Translations under genes and position numbers: made by a program
Shown: piece by piece, positions 15,836-24,100 of the stretch
How positions within the stretch are numbered: the first letter of the stretch is position 1
Layout: each line of letters opens with the position of its first letter
The notes under the pieces: model-generated
Database searches by the model: none
Seen by the model: the letters and a program-made list of their open reading frames with translations, nothing else
What the model was told of the DNA's origin: nothing
Assembly: GCA_016185145.1 (NCBI GenBank)
Contig: JACPOB010000114.1
Location: 95,096 to 133,162 of the forward strand
Reading direction: 5' to 3'
Length of the DNA stretch: 38,067 nt
Source of the DNA: Rhodospirillales bacterium
Lineage (GTDB): Bacteria > Pseudomonadota > Alphaproteobacteria > Reyranellales > Reyranellaceae

Positions 15836-16801
15836 GTGAAAAGAAGAAAGGTCCTCATCGGCGCTGCCGTCGGCATGGCGCTCGGCGCCGCCCGCGGTCT
15901 GCATGCCCAGCAGGATAACCTGCTCACGATCGTCGGTCCGTTCGGCGCGGGCGGCCTCAACGACATCGTGGCCCGCATGTACGCGAACAAGGCGGCGCCG
16001 TTGCTGAAGCGCACCGTCATCGTCGCCAACAAGCCCGGCGCGGGCGGCCTGATCGCCGCTCAGACCGTCCTGCGCGGCGCTCCGGAGGCCTCGCTGCTGG
16101 TCGTGAGCAACACCTTCCTCATCGCTGCCCATGTCTACAAGAACCCCGGCTACGACCCCATCAGGGACTTCGCCCCGGTCACGCCGCTGTTCACGACGTC
16201 GGCGGTGTGGGTGGTCCGTCAGGACCATCCGTTCAGGACGCTGAAGGACCTCGTCGGCCATGCCAAGGCCAACCCGGGGAAGCTCACCTATGCGACGAAC
16301 GGCGTCGGCACCTACTCGCATCTGCAGATGGAGAGGTTCAAGAAGCGGTACGGCGTGGACCTGACGCACGTGCCGTACCGCAGCCTTCCGGAAGGGAGCA
16401 TGGCGGTGATGGCGGGCGAGGTCGACGTCGCCGTCGACACGCCGTTCGCCGCCGCGCCGCGCGTGCAGGCCGGGCAGTTGCGCCCGCTGGCCGTTTTCGG
16501 ACCGCAGCGCGAGGAGTCCTTCCCCGATACGCCGACTGCGGACGAAGCGGGGTTCGGGGAGCCCAATCCGCTGACGATCTTCTGCGGCCTCCTTGCCCCG
16601 GTCAAAGCGCCGGCTCCCTATCTCGACGAGCTGAGAAGCGCCAGCCGAACGGCGATCAGGGATCCGGAGTTCATCTCCCAGCTGCGCAAGGGCGGCGTCG
16701 CGCCGCTCGACGTCTCGGCAGCCGATTTCTTCGCTATGATGAAGACGCAGAACGAGCGCTACGCCGAGCTGATCGGCGCGCTGGGAATCTCCCTGACCTG
16801 A
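15836..16801 (+). CDS. TTT (Bug family) substrate-binding protein
   Basis: This 321-residue periplasmic protein starts at GTG 15836 with GGGAGGT just upstream. The signal peptide is KRRKVLIGAAVGMALGAARG, followed by HAQQ. The Bug-family blocks are VGPFGAGGLNDIVARMY, VANKPGAGGLIAAQ, LTHVPYRSLPEGSMA and LRPLAVFGPQR. It is the second orphan Bug protein in the window and is clearly diverged from the one at 12913-13890. It lies 28 bases after the dioxygenase gene and 35 before the crotonase, most likely in one operon. The ligand is probably the dioxygenase substrate. Confidence 0.9.
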   Translation: MKRRKVLIGAAVGMALGAARGLHAQQDNLLTIVGPFGAGGLNDIVARMYANKAAPLLKRTVIVANKPGAGGLIAAQTVLRGAPEASLLVVSNTFLIAAHVYKNPGYDPIRDFAPVTPLFTTSAVWVVRQDHPFRTLKDLVGHAKANPGKLTYATNGVGTYSHLQMERFKKRYGVDLTHVPYRSLPEGSMAVMAGEVDVAVDTPFAAAPRVQAGQLRPLAVFGPQREESFPDTPTADEAGFGEPNPLTIFCGLLAPVKAPAPYLDELRSASRTAIRDPEFISQLRKGGVAPLDVSAADFFAMMKTQNERYAELIGALGISLT

Positions 16802-16836
16802 AGCGAGGGGAGACGCAATCGAAGGGAGTCTGAAAC

Positions 16837-17598
16837 ATGTCCGACGTGCTGTTCGAGATCGAGGGGGCGGTCGCGATCGTGACGCTGAACCGTCCCGCTC
16901 AGCTCAACGCCATCAATTCGGGCATCCGGCACGGCCTGGCCGAAGCCTGGAAGCGCTTCGAGCAGGATGATGCCCTGAAGGTCGCGATCCTGACGGGCAG
17001 CGGGGAGAGGGCGTTCTGCGCCGGCATGGACCTCAAGGAGGCGGCCGCCACGGGCCTCAAGGTGCCGCCGCGCGACTTCATCCCGGTGCTCGGCGACAAT
17101 GTCCACCTCAGCAAGCCCGTGATCGCCGCCGTCAACGGCGTCGCCTATGCCGGCGGCTGGCTGTTCGCGCAGATGTGCGACCTCTGCGTGGCCAGCGAGA
17201 ACGCCTCCTTCGCGATCACCGAGCCGAAGGTCGGACGCGGCGTGCCGTGGGCCACGCCGCTCATCCACATGCTGCCGCAGCGGATCGTCATGGAGCTGCT
17301 GCTGACGGCCAAGCCGCTCGGCGCGCAGCGCGCCTACGAGCTCGGCTACGTCAATGCCGTGGTCCCGCCCGACCGCCTGCGCGCTACTGCGCTGGAGCTG
17401 GCGCAGACCATCGTGAGCAACGCCCCGCTCACCGTGCGCGCCGCCCGCGAGCTGGTCTACCTGTCGACGGAGATGGGGCGTTCGGCGGCCCTGCGCGCCG
17501 GCCGCCATCTTTTCGAGCCCGTGTACCTCAGCGAGGACGCACAGGAAGGACCGCGCGCCTTCGCCGAAAAGCGGCAGCCGAACTGGAAGGGGCGCTGA
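16837..17598 (+). CDS. Enoyl-CoA hydratase/isomerase (crotonase) family protein
   Basis: This 253-residue crotonase-fold protein has oxyanion-hole segments FCAGMDLKEAA (~60-70) and NGVAYAGGWLFAQMCDL (~99-115). The first catalytic Glu of true hydratases, normally in GGGxEL, is replaced here (GGWLFAQ). The second segment reads ITEPKVGRGVP rather than the usual PE-LG form. It may therefore be an isomerase, decarboxylase or hydrolase of the same fold. It ends the TauD/Bug operon and converges with the TcuA-like gene. Confidence 0.88.
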   Translation: MSDVLFEIEGAVAIVTLNRPAQLNAINSGIRHGLAEAWKRFEQDDALKVAILTGSGERAFCAGMDLKEAAATGLKVPPRDFIPVLGDNVHLSKPVIAAVNGVAYAGGWLFAQMCDLCVASENASFAITEPKVGRGVPWATPLIHMLPQRIVMELLLTAKPLGAQRAYELGYVNAVVPPDRLRATALELAQTIVSNAPLTVRAARELVYLSTEMGRSAALRAGRHLFEPVYLSEDAQEGPRAFAEKRQPNWKGR

Positions 17599-17611
17599 TC
17601 GGCCCGGTGTC

Positions 17612-19102
17612 CTAGTTCTTGCCCTGAACGTACCGCCCGGCGCCGTCGCCGGCGAGCTTGCCGAGCACGGCGCCCGACACCAGGCCCGTGCCGCCGGGAT
17701 AGTTGTGATAGAACAACCCGCCGACCAGCTCGCCCGCGGCGAACAGCCCGGGGATCGGCGGGCCGTCGGTGCTCTCGACCTCGCCCTGGCTGGTGATCTT
17801 CAGCCCGCCGAAGGTGAAGGTGAGGCCGCAGGTCACGGCGTAGGCCTCGAACGGCGGCTCGTCGATCGTGTTGGCCCAGTTGCTCTTCGGGACAGTGAGG
17901 CCGCGCGTCGAGCGGCCGTCCTTGATCGCGGGGTTGAACGGCACCTCGGTCATCACCGCGGCGTTCCATTCCTCGATGGTCTTGAGGAACTGCTCCGCGT
18001 TCACGCCCTCGAGCTTCCTGGCCAGCTCCTCGATCGTGTCGGCGCGCACCTTGGTCATGCGCTTGATGCGGTACTCGTCGCGCAGCTTGTCGAGGACCTT
18101 GGCATCGAAGATCTGCCACGCGAACTGCTGCGGCTGGGAGAGGATCACCGCGCCGTACTTGGCGTAGGTGTAGTTGCGGAAGTCGGCGCCCTCGTCGACG
18201 AAGCGCAGGCCGTTGGCGTTGACCATGATGCCGAGCGGGTAGGAGTGCTTCTGGAAGTTGTCGCCGACCTCGAGGTCGCCGAACTCCGGTGCGTTCATGT
18301 CCCAGCCGACGGCATGGCCGCCCGACCAGTTGCCGTGCGCCTTGGCGCCGATCGCCAGCGCCATGTTGATGCCGGCGCCGGTGTTGAAGCGCGTGCCGCG
18401 CACCTTGGCGAGGTCCCAGGTCGGCCCGAGATAGCGCGTGCGCATCTCGGCGTTGCTCTCGAAGCCGCCGCAGGCCAGCACGACCGCCTTGGCGCCGATC
18501 CGCACCTTGCGGCCCTTGTGGCGGGCGATGACGCCGCGCACCACGCCGTCCTCCTCGATCAGCGAGACCGCGGCGGTCTGGTAGTGGATGGGGATGCCCG
18601 CCTTCACGGCAGCCTTGTGCTCGAGATCGACCAGGCCCGGGCCGCCGCCCCACGCCTCGACGGCGAGGCCGCCCCAGAACTTGTACTTGCCGTTCACCTT
18701 GAAGGCCTGGCGTCCGTAGGAGGGCTGGAAGCGCACACCCTTGGTGCGCATCCACTTCAGCGTCTCGAAGCTGCGGTTGATCAGGATGTCGGTGAGCTCG
18801 GGGTCGCAGCGGTAGTTGGTCACGCGGCCCATGTCGTCGAGATACTCGTCGGCGGTGTACCTGCCGAAGTCGACGTCGCGCTTCTCGTCCTCGGTGAGGT
18901 CGTAGAGCTGGACCAGGTCGTCGACGCCGTGGAAGACGACGCGCATGGCGCCTGCGGTATAGGTGCTGTTGCCGCCGCGCTCCTCCTCGGGGGCGGCCTC
19001 GAGCATGGCGACCGAGGCGCCCGTCTCGCGCGCCGCCAGGGCCGCACAGGCCGCCGCATTGCCCGCGCCCACCACCAGCACATCGACCTGGAAATCGTCC
19101 AC
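17612..19102 (-). CDS. tcuA: FAD-dependent tricarballylate dehydrogenase-like flavoprotein (TcuA)
   Basis: This 496-residue flavoprotein of the fumarate reductase/succinate dehydrogenase family has the N-terminal dinucleotide motif VLVVGAGNAA (~8-17). The C-terminal FAD segment is PGLFAAGELVGGLFYHNYPG followed by GTGL. TcuA oxidises tricarballylate to cis-aconitate, and the NSTYTAGAMRV and NYPGGTGL blocks resemble it. The frame is open to 19228, but that extra part is the palindromic repeat. GTG 19102 has GAGGAG six bases upstream and puts the FAD motif where it belongs. No TcuB partner is adjacent. A related FAD-dependent 3-ketosteroid- or urocanate-type reductase is possible. Confidence 0.82.
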   Translation of the reverse strand: MDDFQVDVLVVGAGNAAACAALAARETGASVAMLEAAPEEERGGNSTYTAGAMRVVFHGVDDLVQLYDLTEDEKRDVDFGRYTADEYLDDMGRVTNYRCDPELTDILINRSFETLKWMRTKGVRFQPSYGRQAFKVNGKYKFWGGLAVEAWGGGPGLVDLEHKAAVKAGIPIHYQTAAVSLIEEDGVVRGVIARHKGRKVRIGAKAVVLACGGFESNAEMRTRYLGPTWDLAKVRGTRFNTGAGINMALAIGAKAHGNWSGGHAVGWDMNAPEFGDLEVGDNFQKHSYPLGIMVNANGLRFVDEGADFRNYTYAKYGAVILSQPQQFAWQIFDAKVLDKLRDEYRIKRMTKVRADTIEELARKLEGVNAEQFLKTIEEWNAAVMTEVPFNPAIKDGRSTRGLTVPKSNWANTIDEPPFEAYAVTCGLTFTFGGLKITSQGEVESTDGPPIPGLFAAGELVGGLFYHNYPGGTGLVSGAVLGKLAGDGAGRYVQGKN

Positions 19103-19122
19103 TTGGCACTCCTCTTGCCTTT

Positions 19123-19232
19123 CCTCACCCTGAGGAGCGGCCCGAAGGGCCGCGTCTCGAAGGGTGGGCCACAGAGTCGACCGTGGCCCATGCTTCGAGA
19201 CGCACGCCTTTGGCGTGCTCCTCAGCATGAGG
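19123..19232. repeat. Palindromic intergenic repeat, copy 1
   Basis: It begins cctcaccctgaggagc and ends gctcctcagcatgagg. Long inverted outer arms (cgtctcgaagggtgg / ccatgcttcgagacg) enclose two inner hairpins. This is copy 1 of five in the window and the most diverged in the right arm. It lies in the 5' leader of the tcuA-like gene. Confidence 0.85.
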
Positions 19233-19291
19233 TCTGTTGTGTAGTCCGCTTACGCGTTTTCCCTCAAACCCGACTGTTCTAGAATACCGTT

Positions 19292-19942
19292 ATGGGTGAT
19301 CGTTTCGACCGTCTAGGGGGCCGGCATGCCAATGTCGAGGCCCTGCTGCGCAGGCCGGGCATCGGGCACAACAATGGCCCGACTTTCGACATGTCGTGGG
19401 AGGCCTGGGTGTGGCGCCGCGCCACGGCCAAGGCGTGGAAGACGCCCAGCCCCGAGGTCGCGAAAATGCGCGTCCGTCGGGCGGAACGGCTGGGCATCAC
19501 CTACAAGGAATTGACCGCCGCCCTGATGGATTCCGGCGCCAACCTGGGCGCCGCCGTGATGCCGCTGTCGCTCGCCGCCCGCGTCCGCCGCGGGCCGAAC
19601 CGCGAGGTGATCGTCGAGGCCCGCAATTCGGTGGCGGCGCTGGTGGCGAAATTCGGCGGCCGGCTGTTCCTGCTGGGCGACATCGATGCCGTGCCGGCGC
19701 TCTCCGACGAGGAGCGCGCGGAATTCCTTTCCGTCGTCAACCGCGCCTTCGACGGCAAGGTCGAGGCGGTGGGCTGGGGGCACGACGGCAGGGCCGTCCG
19801 GACGATGCTGAAGAGCAACGCCGTGCCGCACCAGGAGGCCTTCCTGGTCGGCGCCGGCATGGGCCATCAGGTGCTGGGCGAGGCCGCCGGCCTGCCGCTC
19901 ACCAAGGACATCGAGACCTGGTTCGCCGGGACCTCACCCTGA
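19292..19942 (+). CDS. Conserved hypothetical protein with GIGHNNGP N-terminus
   Basis: This 216-residue soluble protein has a distinctive N-terminal GIGHNNGPTFDMSWEAWVWR (~23-42), then a basic helical segment and VRRAERLGITYKEL. The C-terminal ~100 residues (IVEARNSVAALVAKFGGRLF, then LLGDIDAVPALSDEERAEFL) look like an alpha/beta regulatory or hydrolase-like domain without a clear active site. The short IGHNN motif recurs in small alphaproteobacterial proteins, but I do not know its role. The stop codon (19940-19942) lies inside palindromic repeat copy 2, so the final residues may come from the repeat. Confidence 0.65.
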   Translation: MGDRFDRLGGRHANVEALLRRPGIGHNNGPTFDMSWEAWVWRRATAKAWKTPSPEVAKMRVRRAERLGITYKELTAALMDSGANLGAAVMPLSLAARVRRGPNREVIVEARNSVAALVAKFGGRLFLLGDIDAVPALSDEERAEFLSVVNRAFDGKVEAVGWGHDGRAVRTMLKSNAVPHQEAFLVGAGMGHQVLGEAAGLPLTKDIETWFAGTSP

Positions 19943-20043
19943 GGAGCGTCCCGCAGGGACGCGTCTCGAAGGGTGGCAACAAGCATCCTCTTTGTGGCCC
20001 ATCCTTCGAGACGCATCGCTGCGCGATGCTCCTCAGGATGAGG
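19932..20043. repeat. Palindromic intergenic repeat, copy 2
   Basis: It has the same architecture as copy 1 (cctcaccctgaggagcg at the left, gctcctcaggatgagg at the right). Compensatory changes appear in the inner hairpins: gtcccgcagggac on the left and gcatcgctgcgcgatgc on the right. It overlaps the last codons of the 19292-19942 gene. Confidence 0.85.
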
Positions 20044-20081
20044 TGGTGGGGGTGGCGACGAGGGTGTTGTATTGAGGTCTC

Positions 20082-21284
20082 ATGACCTCGAGCATCACAC
20101 CGCCCCTCACGGGCATCCGCGTCGTCGAACTCACCCACACCATCCTCGGTCCGTCCTGCGGCATGATCCTGGCCGACCTCGGCGCCGAGGTGATCAAGGT
20201 CGAGCCGGTCGACGGCGATCGCACGCGCAAGCTCAGGGGCTTCGGCGGCGGCTTCTTCGGCTACTTCAATCGCAACAAGCAGAGCCTCGCCCTCGACGCC
20301 GATGCGCCGCAGGGCAGGGAGGTGCTGGTCAAGCTCCTGCAGTCGGCCGACGTCCTGATCGAGAACTTCGCGCCGGGATCGATGAGCAGGCGCGGCCTGG
20401 GGCCCGAGCATCTGGCGAAGATCAACCCGCGACTGGTCTATTGCGCCCTGAAGGGCTTCCTGCCGGGGCCATACGAAAAACGGCCGGCGCTCGACGAGGT
20501 CGTGCAGATGATGGGCGGGCTCGCCTACATGACCGGCCCGTCGGGACGGCCGTTGCGCGCCGGCACGTCGGTTGTCGACATCATGGGCGGCCTGTTCGGC
20601 GCCTTCGGCACGGTGCTGGCCCTGCAGCAGCGCGATCGCACCGGCAAGGGCGGGCTGGTCGAGAGCGCCTTGTTCGAATCGGTGGTGTTCCTGATGGGCC
20701 AGCATCTCGCCATCACCGCCATGAACGGCGCGCCGCCGCCGCCCATGCCCGAGCGCGTGAGCTCGTGGGCGATCTACGAGATCTTCAACACCGGCGACGG
20801 CCAGCAGATCTTCATCGGCATCACCAGCGACGGCCAGTGGAAGCGCTTCTGCGAGTTCTTCGGCCAGCCGGACCTTGCCGCCGACCCCAAGCTCGCGACC
20901 AACAACCAGCGCATCGAGGCGCGGCCCTGGCTGGTGCCCAAGGTCGCCGAGATCTTCGGGCGCTTCAGCAAGGACGAGCTCGAGCAGAAGTGCCTGGAGG
21001 CCGACATCTCCTTCGCGCCCGTGGCGCGGCCGCAGGACCTGTTCGACCATCCCCACCTCCTGGCCAACGGCTCCCTGGCGCCGACCACGCTGCCGGGCGG
21101 CGTGAAGACTCGCCTGCCGCTGCTGCCGTTCCAGATGCTGGGCTGGCGGCCGCCGCTCACCTCCGATCCGCCGGAGGTCGGCCAGCACAATGACGCCGTG
21201 CTGGCCGCGATCGGCTACGATACCGCAGGCATCGCGGCGCTCAGGGCGGCCGGCATGCTGGGGCCGAAACAGGAGACGTCATGA
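20082..21284 (+). CDS. CaiB/BaiF family (family III) CoA-transferase
   Basis: This 400-residue protein has the family III features: RVVELTHTILGPSCGMILAD at the N-terminus (~10-29), ADVLIENFAPG (~88-98), and the RAGTSVVDIMGG block (~158-169), whose Asp166 aligns with the catalytic aspartate that forms the CoA thioester intermediate. It probably moves CoA from succinyl- or acetyl-CoA to an organic acid. The stop overlaps the cupin start (ATGA), so the two are coupled. It fits the same acid-degradation theme as the upstream TcuA and Bug genes. Confidence 0.9.
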   Translation: MTSSITPPLTGIRVVELTHTILGPSCGMILADLGAEVIKVEPVDGDRTRKLRGFGGGFFGYFNRNKQSLALDADAPQGREVLVKLLQSADVLIENFAPGSMSRRGLGPEHLAKINPRLVYCALKGFLPGPYEKRPALDEVVQMMGGLAYMTGPSGRPLRAGTSVVDIMGGLFGAFGTVLALQQRDRTGKGGLVESALFESVVFLMGQHLAITAMNGAPPPPMPERVSSWAIYEIFNTGDGQQIFIGITSDGQWKRFCEFFGQPDLAADPKLATNNQRIEARPWLVPKVAEIFGRFSKDELEQKCLEADISFAPVARPQDLFDHPHLLANGSLAPTTLPGGVKTRLPLLPFQMLGWRPPLTSDPPEVGQHNDAVLAAIGYDTAGIAALRAAGMLGPKQETS

Positions 21285-21751
21285 AGGTCAGGCGGGTGGT
21301 CACGAGCCATGACGACAAGGGCAAGGCCATTGTCGGCATCGACGAGATCTCGACCGATGTCGTTTCCTTCCGACCGGGCGCCACGGTCGCCAATATCTGG
21401 TCGACGGCGGGCTTCCCTGCGGACAACAACGGCCTGCGCGACACGGCCAAGGAGATCACCGGTACGACGCGGGCGGGCGGCACCGTGTTCCGCGTCATCG
21501 AATTCGCGCCGGGCGTGGCGCCGCGCAACCACCGTACGGATTCAATCGACTATGCCGTTGTGCTGTCGGGTGAGATCGACATGACCCTGGACGACCAGCT
21601 CGTTACCCTGCGCGCCGGCGACGTGCTGGTGCAGCGCGGCACCATCCATAACTGGATAAACCGCGGCACCGTGCCGTGCGTGATCGCCTTCGTGCTGATC
21701 GACGCCAAGCCGGTCGAGCACGACGGCAAGCCTCTGGCGGCACACGGCTGA
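21281..21751 (+). CDS. Cupin domain protein
   Basis: This 156-residue single-cupin protein has motif 1 around PRNHRTDSIDYAVVLSGEID (~87-106) and motif 2 around GDVLVQRGTIHNWINRG (~117-133), giving two His, a Glu and a further His as potential metal ligands. Such proteins act as isomerases, dioxygenases or sensors of small acids. It is translationally coupled to the CoA-transferase by an ATGA overlap, so it likely serves the same pathway. Confidence 0.85.
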   Translation: MKVRRVVTSHDDKGKAIVGIDEISTDVVSFRPGATVANIWSTAGFPADNNGLRDTAKEITGTTRAGGTVFRVIEFAPGVAPRNHRTDSIDYAVVLSGEIDMTLDDQLVTLRAGDVLVQRGTIHNWINRGTVPCVIAFVLIDAKPVEHDGKPLAAHG

Positions 21752-21872
21752 TCGCGCGACACGGACGAAACAAATCTCCCGGCTCACAATACGGCGAAGA
21801 TACGGCGGCCTCTTACAAGCGAGGTGTCCGGCGAGAGCAATACCGCCCCGCCTCACCGAATTCCGGGGCCCC

Positions 21873-22067
21873 ATGTTCCAGCTGATCGGCAGCCTCCTGG
21901 CTTTCTTCGCGATCATCTCCGCCGTCGCCGGCGCTCCCCTTGCCGGCGCCGTGTTCGCCCTGCTGACTTTCATCTGGGTCGTCGTTGCCAAGCCCGCCCG
22001 CCGTTCGGATGCCGCCAAGGACGAAACCCCGTGGGACTCGATCTACGAGACGCGTTTCAGCCGCTGA
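21873..22067 (+). CDS. Small inner-membrane protein (64 aa)
   Basis: Two hydrophobic helices (LIGSLLAFFAIISAVAGAPL, then AGAVFALLTFIWVVVA) are followed by a charged tail ending WDSIYETRFSR. No strong ribosome site precedes ATG 21873, and the 121 bases upstream hold no gene. The last 11 bases overlap the flavin reductase gene tail to tail. It is probably real, judging by its coherent membrane topology, but the function is unknown. Confidence 0.5.
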   Translation: MFQLIGSLLAFFAIISAVAGAPLAGAVFALLTFIWVVVAKPARRSDAAKDETPWDSIYETRFSR

Positions 22068-22680
22068 CGCCAACTTCCTTGTTGCTGACTTCTTCCAGGC
22101 TGACGATGTCGACCAGGCGTGAATAGTTGGGGCCGCCGATCCGCGCGGGCGGGCGGAACTTCCTGAAGTCGACCTTGCCGTCGCTGAACAGTTCGTCGGC
22201 AATGACGAATGACAGGACCTCGCCGACGACCAGCTCGTTGCGCTGCTCGCCGAACTCGTGGATCTCGCGCAGCCGGCATTCGAGCGCAATGGGCACGTCG
22301 GCGAGACGAGGCACGTCGATCAGCCGGCTCGGCGCCAGCCGCAGGCCGAGCACCTCGGCCTCGCTCACATCCGGTGGGTAGTCGAACGAGCTCTGGTGCA
22401 TCTCCTCGAGCAGCGCCTCGGTCACCACATTGACCACGTACGTGCCGCGGCTGCGCAGGTTGTTCACGGTGTCCTTCAGCTCGCCGTCGCGGCGACCCAT
22501 GTTGATGGCAAGCATGGGCGGGCGATTGCTCACATACGTGTAGCAACTGAAGGGCGCGGCATTGACCCGGCCCTCCGGGTCCATCGACGTGACCCAGGCG
22601 ATCGGCCGTGGCACCACGATCCCCGACAGCAAGGTGTAGCCATCGCCTGCCGTCAGGTCCTTGGCGTCGAATATCGGCAT
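22057..22680 (-). CDS. Flavin reductase-like (DIM6/NTAB) protein
   Basis: This 207-residue FMN-binding split-barrel protein has SGIVVPRPIAWVTSMDPEGR (~19-38), then NAAPFSCYTYVSNRPPMLA and GTYVVNVVTEALLEEMHQSS, which are the FMN-binding loops of the family. ATG 22680 has a GGGAGGT ribosome site seven bases upstream. The frame open to 23088 is not needed. It may reduce flavin for a monooxygenase or act as an FMN enzyme itself; no monooxygenase is adjacent. Confidence 0.85.
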   Translation of the reverse strand: MPIFDAKDLTAGDGYTLLSGIVVPRPIAWVTSMDPEGRVNAAPFSCYTYVSNRPPMLAINMGRRDGELKDTVNNLRSRGTYVVNVVTEALLEEMHQSSFDYPPDVSEAEVLGLRLAPSRLIDVPRLADVPIALECRLREIHEFGEQRNELVVGEVLSFVIADELFSDGKVDFRKFRPPARIGGPNYSRLVDIVSLEEVSNKEVGVSG

Positions 22681-22951
22681 GCTGCGCACCTCCCGCGTGT
22701 TGGTGCAGAGGCTAGCGAAGCAGCGCGCCCGTATTCGGCATTCGCCGTGCCGTGCCGCCGGATTTGCCCGCCGTTGCGCCGCGGGATGACGAAAATGCGG
22801 CTCTTCGGCGCCGTCCTGATTCGTCCTGCTGTGCGCGATGGCAACGGCAGAGAACATTTCCCGCGCGACGGAGGTGTTTTTTGCGGAAATGCGGCAAAAC
22901 CGATGCCAATTCGCCGCCCGCCAGCAGGGATGCACTTCCAATCTGCCGACG

Positions 22952-24100
22952 ATGGAAACGACGACGCACACCCGACACCGACCGCCGGTATTGCTGACGG
23001 GCCTGCAGCCCGATCCGAAGAGACTCGCGGAGACGGCAGAAGCGGTCTTGCCAACGGCGCGCCGACGCGCCGCGCAGCGCGAGATCATGTCATGGGAGGG
23101 CTATGCGCCGACGCAGCTTCTCTCGCTGCCGGGTCTGGCGGGCCGTTTGCGAGTGTCCAGCCTGTGGTGCAAGGACGAAGGCAGCCGTTTCGGGCTCGGC
23201 AGCTTCAAGGCTCTGGGAGGCGCCTACGCCGTGCGCGAGCAGATCGGCTCGGCGGGAGGGAAGCTGATCGTCGCCTGCGCCACCGAAGGCAATCACGGCC
23301 GTTCCGTCGCCTGGGCGGCGCGCCGTTTCGGCGCGCAGTGCATCATCTATCTCCATGCGCGCGTGAGCGAAGCGCGCGAGCGGGCCATCGCCGGCTACGG
23401 CGCCTCGATCCGCAGGGTCGCCGGCACCTATGACGACGCCGTGCGCCAATGCGCTGTCGATGCCGAGCGCGAAGGCTGGACCGTGATCTCCGACACGTCT
23501 TGGGCGGGCTACGAGGAGATCCCGCGCTCGGTGATGGCGGGCTACACGGTGCTCACCCGGGAGATCGTCGAACAGATGGCGGGCGAGGCCGCGCCGACCC
23601 ACGTGTTCCTGCAGGGCGGCGTCGGCGGCATGGCCGCGGCCGCGTTGGCCGATCTCAGCGAGGCGTATCCGCTGGCGTCGACACGCTACGTCCTGGTGGA
23701 GCCGCTCGATGCGGCTTGCCTGATGGCAAGCCTCAAGGCCAACCGGCCGACGCGCATCGAAGGCGAGATGGAGACAGTGATGGCGGGCCTCGCCTGCGGC
23801 GAGCCCTCGCCGATCGCCCTCGAGATCGTCGCTGCCGGTGTCTCCGCAGCGATCGCCATCGGCGACGATCGGGTCGTCGAGGCGATGCACATGATCGCTG
23901 CGGGGGCTGAGGGCGACCCGCGCATCGTCGCCGGGCCGTCCGGCGCAGCCGGCCTGGCGGGCCTGCTGGCGCTTCAGGGCGACGAGGCGGCCTGCCGGGC
24001 TCTCGAGCTTGGCCGGCAAAGCCGCGTGCTGATCATCAACACCGAAGGCGATACCGACGCGGCCGCCTATCGGCGCCTGATGGGAGCAGAACGCCCGTGA
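22952..24100 (+). CDS. Diaminopropionate ammonia-lyase-like PLP enzyme (DpaL/YgeX type)
   Basis: This fold-type II PLP enzyme has ~382 residues from ATG 22952, or 420 from ATG 22838; the family is near 400 and no strong ribosome site decides. Key blocks are DEGSRFGLGSFKALGGAYAV, whose Lys forms the Schiff base, CATEGNHGRSVAWAAR, and the phosphate loop QGGVGGMAAAAL. DpaL converts 2,3-diaminopropionate to pyruvate and two ammonia. The stop overlaps the deacylase start (GTGA at 24097-24100), and a DoeA-like hydrolase follows. In the ectoine eut cluster a related PLP enzyme (EutB) occupies a similar place. The true substrate may be another short diamino acid. Confidence 0.82.
   Translation: METTTHTRHRPPVLLTGLQPDPKRLAETAEAVLPTARRRAAQREIMSWEGYAPTQLLSLPGLAGRLRVSSLWCKDEGSRFGLGSFKALGGAYAVREQIGSAGGKLIVACATEGNHGRSVAWAARRFGAQCIIYLHARVSEARERAIAGYGASIRRVAGTYDDAVRQCAVDAEREGWTVISDTSWAGYEEIPRSVMAGYTVLTREIVEQMAGEAAPTHVFLQGGVGGMAAAALADLSEAYPLASTRYVLVEPLDAACLMASLKANRPTRIEGEMETVMAGLACGEPSPIALEIVAAGVSAAIAIGDDRVVEAMHMIAAGAEGDPRIVAGPSGAAGLAGLLALQGDEAACRALELGRQSRVLIINTEGDTDAAAYRRLMGAERP

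Noticed and set aside
17705..19282. Long + strand open frame opposite the TcuA-like gene
   Set aside because: Antisense shadow: repetitive Val/Glu/His/Asp composition and no motif, while the minus strand has FAD motifs at both ends.
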